DNA of 64,000 bases from Mya arenaria (Eukaryota > Mollusca > Bivalvia > Myida > Myidae). The notes below the pieces were generated by a model, which worked only from the letters and a program-made list of their open reading frames with translations, had not been told where the DNA came from and searched no databases. The DNA is taken from positions 3,055,001-3,119,000 of the forward strand of contig NC_069135.1 of NCBI RefSeq assembly GCF_026914265.1, given 5' to 3'. A program made the position numbers and the translations under genes. Positions 60,601-64,000 of the stretch are shown here, piece after piece (the stretch's first letter is position 1; every line of letters starts with the position of its first letter).

Positions 60601-62396
60601 GAGACTTCTCCATGTTCTCGATGAAATTTGGATTTAATGCTCTCGTGTATGGCTGACGTCACTAACCACGTGATACCTGCCGAGGGGCTCGTTGAGTTTA
60701 ACATTGCAATGAATGTCTCAGAGTTCCCGAAATATACCACCGTAAGAGTTGTATCTACTGCCTCTTTTCGAGCGAAAGAGTATATCCGGTCCAACGCCTC
60801 ATGTCCAGCAGCCACGCTCATGGTCAAACAAACACTTGCTGACCGTGCAAGCGCCTGGAAACGTGCAGATGCCGACATACCGTACTCATCCGTACTGTGC
60901 ACTTCCGCCACAAAATTCCAGTCAGCGTTTTTCAACAACGACAGTATTGCCTGAATATTGAAAAGGTTATTATAGTCTACTACAATAAAGGTCCAGTTTA
61001 ATAATTAAAATAATAATAATAAGGAATTGTCATTTTTCCGTCAGCGTCCCTTAGATATGCTCAGTATTCAGAACTGGACACTTGCGCAGTTGCATCTTCA
61101 TGTAGAAAGCGAATGTTCTTGAATGTGTATATATACAATGATCAATGATAGTATTGTCTTTCTACAAATATTCTAATTACATCTTAGGATTATCAAATTC
61201 TCATTCCACATGTAATTGTTCATAAGGGCATATACGTGCCTTGAGTTCTTGCTCCATTGGGACAACTGTATGGATCAATATTGGGTCGGAGACCGACTGT
61301 ATAGCGGCCGGAAGAGGACGGAACACAGGCATACCCCGAACCAGCCGACCAGCCAGTCGACCGCCCTCTACGTCTACCAGCACCAGCGTCCCTGGTAAAA
61401 AACATGAAGCAACAATTATGCACCTTAAGCTTTCGAATAGTTCGTTGAACAAAATGAACTATATACTTACAGACAATCAAAACACCCAACACCTTTTATC
61501 CAACGTCATATCGTAGCTGTCGTACTGTTGTTTTTTCCTTGTGTAATTATTTCTCAAGTGTGGTCAGATATAATAATAATAATAATAAACAAAAACAAAA
61601 TGCATTTGGTAAATCATAAAACATCTGCATCGCACTTATACATTCCTATACAAGAACTTTTGATGTTTTGAATATAATTATTCTATACAAATCATGTTTA
61701 ATTAACATAACAATTATTTCAATATACATACATACAATATATATGTTAAGCCTCATATCTGATCAATAGAGATTAGAGTCTTGACAAAACCAAAAGTTGT
61801 TAAACATAAAAACATATAGCTCAGGGAACTGCATTTATGAAGCTCGTTTTTACTTTCACATATTTAACATGATAATATAGATAATAAATAATTACATTCA
61901 GTATTTGTGAAGGTTAGTTTTCCGGTTTTACATTGACACCTTGCTTTTTGTAGCATCTGCTGTGGGTACTTGTGTATCCCCAAAAAAGCTCATCTAGCAT
62001 TACTATGTTTGAGTTTATGCTGAAATTCATTTCATGCCTTTTCCTGCCTAATACATTTAGAAATTGGAGAAGTGTAGTAAACAAAGAATCGACAGAAAAT
62101 TGTGACCGTTTCTCTGAGAAACTTACAAGTCAAGTATATTTAAAAAAACAACAACATTAAACAGACAACGGGAGATGCTGCTCGGGATTATGTCCATTAA
62201 CCTAAAAACGATTGGACGTTCATGGCATCGGAATATCGGCGAAATATTGCTCGTCTTAGCTTTGTCTGTGAATGGGACTTCTTTTTACCTATAGTGTTTG
62301 TCCGTGCATCCGGCTGGCATGTGGTCGATGGGAATCCTGGGACCAGTAGGGCGGCAATGTGGGCCTCGCTGCTGCACGTGTCAAATATCTCGTAAC
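54603..62396 (-). CDS. tandem Venus-flytrap, single-pass receptor (5' end beyond window)
   Basis: Exons on the minus strand: 62396-62289, 61391-61240, 60950-60156, 59896-58427, 58238-57982, 57854-57733 and 55564-54603. Together they give one frame of 1287 residues to the stop. Residues 1-351 are the later part of a first ANF_receptor/class C GPCR-type flytrap (GYEIFDTCS, then WNFVAEVHSTDEYG). Residues 352-400 are a Cys-containing linker. Residues 405-860 form a second, complete flytrap (IVGLFTIRNYG, VVGSLSSP, YSASS, RTVPSD, ASDGWG). A Thr/Ser/Pro-rich stalk, one membrane span (930-954) and a 333-residue Ser/acidic-rich tail ending GVFMI (class II PDZ-ligand pattern) follow. No 7TM, kinase, cyclase or NCD3G domain is present. 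I infer a cell-surface small-molecule or peptide receptor or co-receptor; the class is not one I recognise. The intron 61239-60951 appears to be GC-AG. The N terminus and signal peptide lie beyond 64000. Confidence 0.85.
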
Positions 62397-64000
62397 CTGG
62401 AAAATACAACATGATTTTGACAAAACGTGCAATGCATCTCGTAACCTGGAACAGCTCACATCACGTGGACAACAGGTGCCACACACCTTGTAAGCTTGAA
62501 CAGCTCACATCACATGGACAACGCGTGCCATACACATTGTAACATTGAACAGCTCACCTTACGTGGACAACACATGCCATACACATTTTAACACGGAACA
62601 ACTCACATCACATGGACGGCACGTGCCATACACATTGTAACATTGAACAGCTCACATCACGTGGACAACACGTGCCATACACATTGTAACATTGAACAGC
62701 TCACATCACGTGGACAACACGTGCCATACACATTGTAACATTGAACAGCTCACACCACGTGGACAGCACGTGCCATAAACATTGTAACATTGAACAGCTC
62801 ACATCACATGGACAACACGTGCCATACACATTGTAACATTGAACAGCTCACATCACGTGGACAACACGTGCCATACACATTGTAACATTGAACAAATCAC
62901 ATCACGTGGACAACACATGCCATACACATTGTAACATTGAACAGCTCAAATCACGTGGACAACTAGCGCCATACACATTTTAACCTGGAACAGCTCAAAC
63001 CACGTGGACATCAAGGGCCATACACATTGTAACATTTAACACCTCACACCACATGGACAACAAGCGCAATACACATTGTAACCTGGAACAGCTCAACTCA
63101 CGTGGACAACAAGCGCAATACACATTGTAACCTGGAACAAATCACACCACGTGGACAACAAGCGTCATACACAGTGTAACCCGGAACAGCTCACACCACA
63201 TGGACAACAAGCGCCATACACATTGTAACATTGAACTGCTCACACCACATGGACAACAAGTGCCATACACATTGTAACATGGAACAGCTCACACCACGTG
63301 GACAACAAGCGCCATACATATTTTAACATGGAACAGCTCAAATCACGTGGACAACAAGTGCCATACACATTGTAACATGGAACAGCTCACACCACATTGG
63401 ACAACAAGCGCCATACACATTGCAACATGGAATAGCTCACATCACGTGGACAACAAGCGCCATACACATTGTAACCTGGAACAGCTCACATCACGTGAAC
63501 AACACATGTCATACACAGTGTAACCTGGAACAGCTCACACCACATGGACAACAAGCGCCATACACAGTGTAACCTGGAACAGCTCACACCACATGGACAA
63601 CAAGCGTCATACACAGTGTGACCTGGAACAGCTCACACCACATGGACAACAAGCGCCATACACATTGTAACCTGGAACAGCTCACACCACATGGACAACA
63701 AGCGCCATACACATTGTAACTTGGAACAGCTCACACCACATGGACAACAAACACCATACACTTTATAACATTGAACAGCTCAAATCACGTGGAGAACACA
63801 TGCCATACACATTGTAACATTGAACAACTCACACCACGTGGACAACAAGCGCCATACACATTGAAACCTGGAACAGCTCACACCACATGGACAACAAGCG
63901 CCATACACATTGTAACATTGAACAGCTTACATCACGTGGACAACAAGCGCCATACACATTGTAGCATGGAACAGCTCACACCACGTACGTATACAACAAG
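62387..64000. repeat. 49-bp minisatellite in register with a receptor splice acceptor, runs off window
   Basis: At least 32 copies of a 49-base unit, for example CACGTGGACAACACGTGCCA, TACACATTGTAACATTGAAC, AGCTCACAT, continuing past the window edge. Variants AACCTGG/AACATTG/AACATGG are intermixed. The 14-mer ATCTCGTAACCTGG at 62387-62400 spans the acceptor of a receptor exon and recurs exactly 49 bases on, at 62436, so the splice site sits inside the first, diverged unit. Many units carry two CACGTG or CACATG hexamers. Confidence 0.95.

Noticed and set aside
62441-64000. Dense CACGTG hexamers that could be read as an E-box enhancer array
   Set aside because: The hexamers are part of the 49-bp minisatellite unit and vary freely between CACGTG and CACATG, so repeat structure explains them without invoking selection for binding.

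Overview
The window looks like the nuclear genome of a bivalve mollusc or close relative. It is AT-rich, with spliced animal genes on both strands, and it is crowded with minisatellites, LINEs, small inverted-repeat transposons and dispersed repeats of the kind seen in bivalves (TGACCTTGACC-type units, and an element ending in TTATACGCCCGAAG). No bacterial or viral gene set is present.

Layout: 1-1400 holds a possible DNA-transposon relic, followed by an intact tRNA-Ser(AGA) on the minus strand (1418-1499). A five-exon gene for an unrecognised type I membrane protein runs 5087-15585 (+). Its second intron carries a 22-bp minisatellite. Its last intron carries a LINE with an SGNH/CCHC first ORF and an endonuclease but no reverse transcriptase, plus a tRNA-derived SINE. 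15.6-19.1 kb is intergenic repeat. A FAM185A-like DUF4097 gene occupies 27498-21209 (-), with a long probable 3' UTR to about 19124. A PLCXD-type phosphodiesterase gene (28670-29812, +) starts divergently about 1.2 kb away, and its 3' UTR contains a perfect 232-bp-arm palindrome. 31.9-38.9 kb is filled by two minus-strand LINEs. The second ends just upstream of the splicing factor gene LSM3 (38945-43534, +). 44-49.3 kb holds four minisatellites. An apparently intronless GH38 alpha-mannosidase II gene lies at 50594-53752 (+). A large receptor gene runs from beyond the right edge to 54603 (-).

Most notable: (1) The receptor has two tandem Venus-flytrap (ANF_receptor/class C type) domains, one membrane span, and a disordered tail ending in a class II PDZ ligand. 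It has no 7TM, kinase or cyclase domain in the window. The second flytrap keeps most of the glutamate-receptor amino-acid-binding residues and the first does not. (2) In two unrelated genes (FAM185A-like exon 6 and the first receptor exon in the window) a minisatellite is in register with the gene's own 3' splice site, so acceptor-like copies are arrayed through the intron. In the FAM185A-like gene these are also in frame. (3) The PLCXD 3' UTR palindrome and a 206-bp insertion in a LINE both carry hammerhead-ribozyme-like core motifs.

The genes are not an obvious functional cluster: an RNA-processing factor, a Golgi glycosidase, a lipid phosphodiesterase and two surface proteins. Exon structures were read by eye from splice signals and frame continuity. 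No alignment or transcript data were available.
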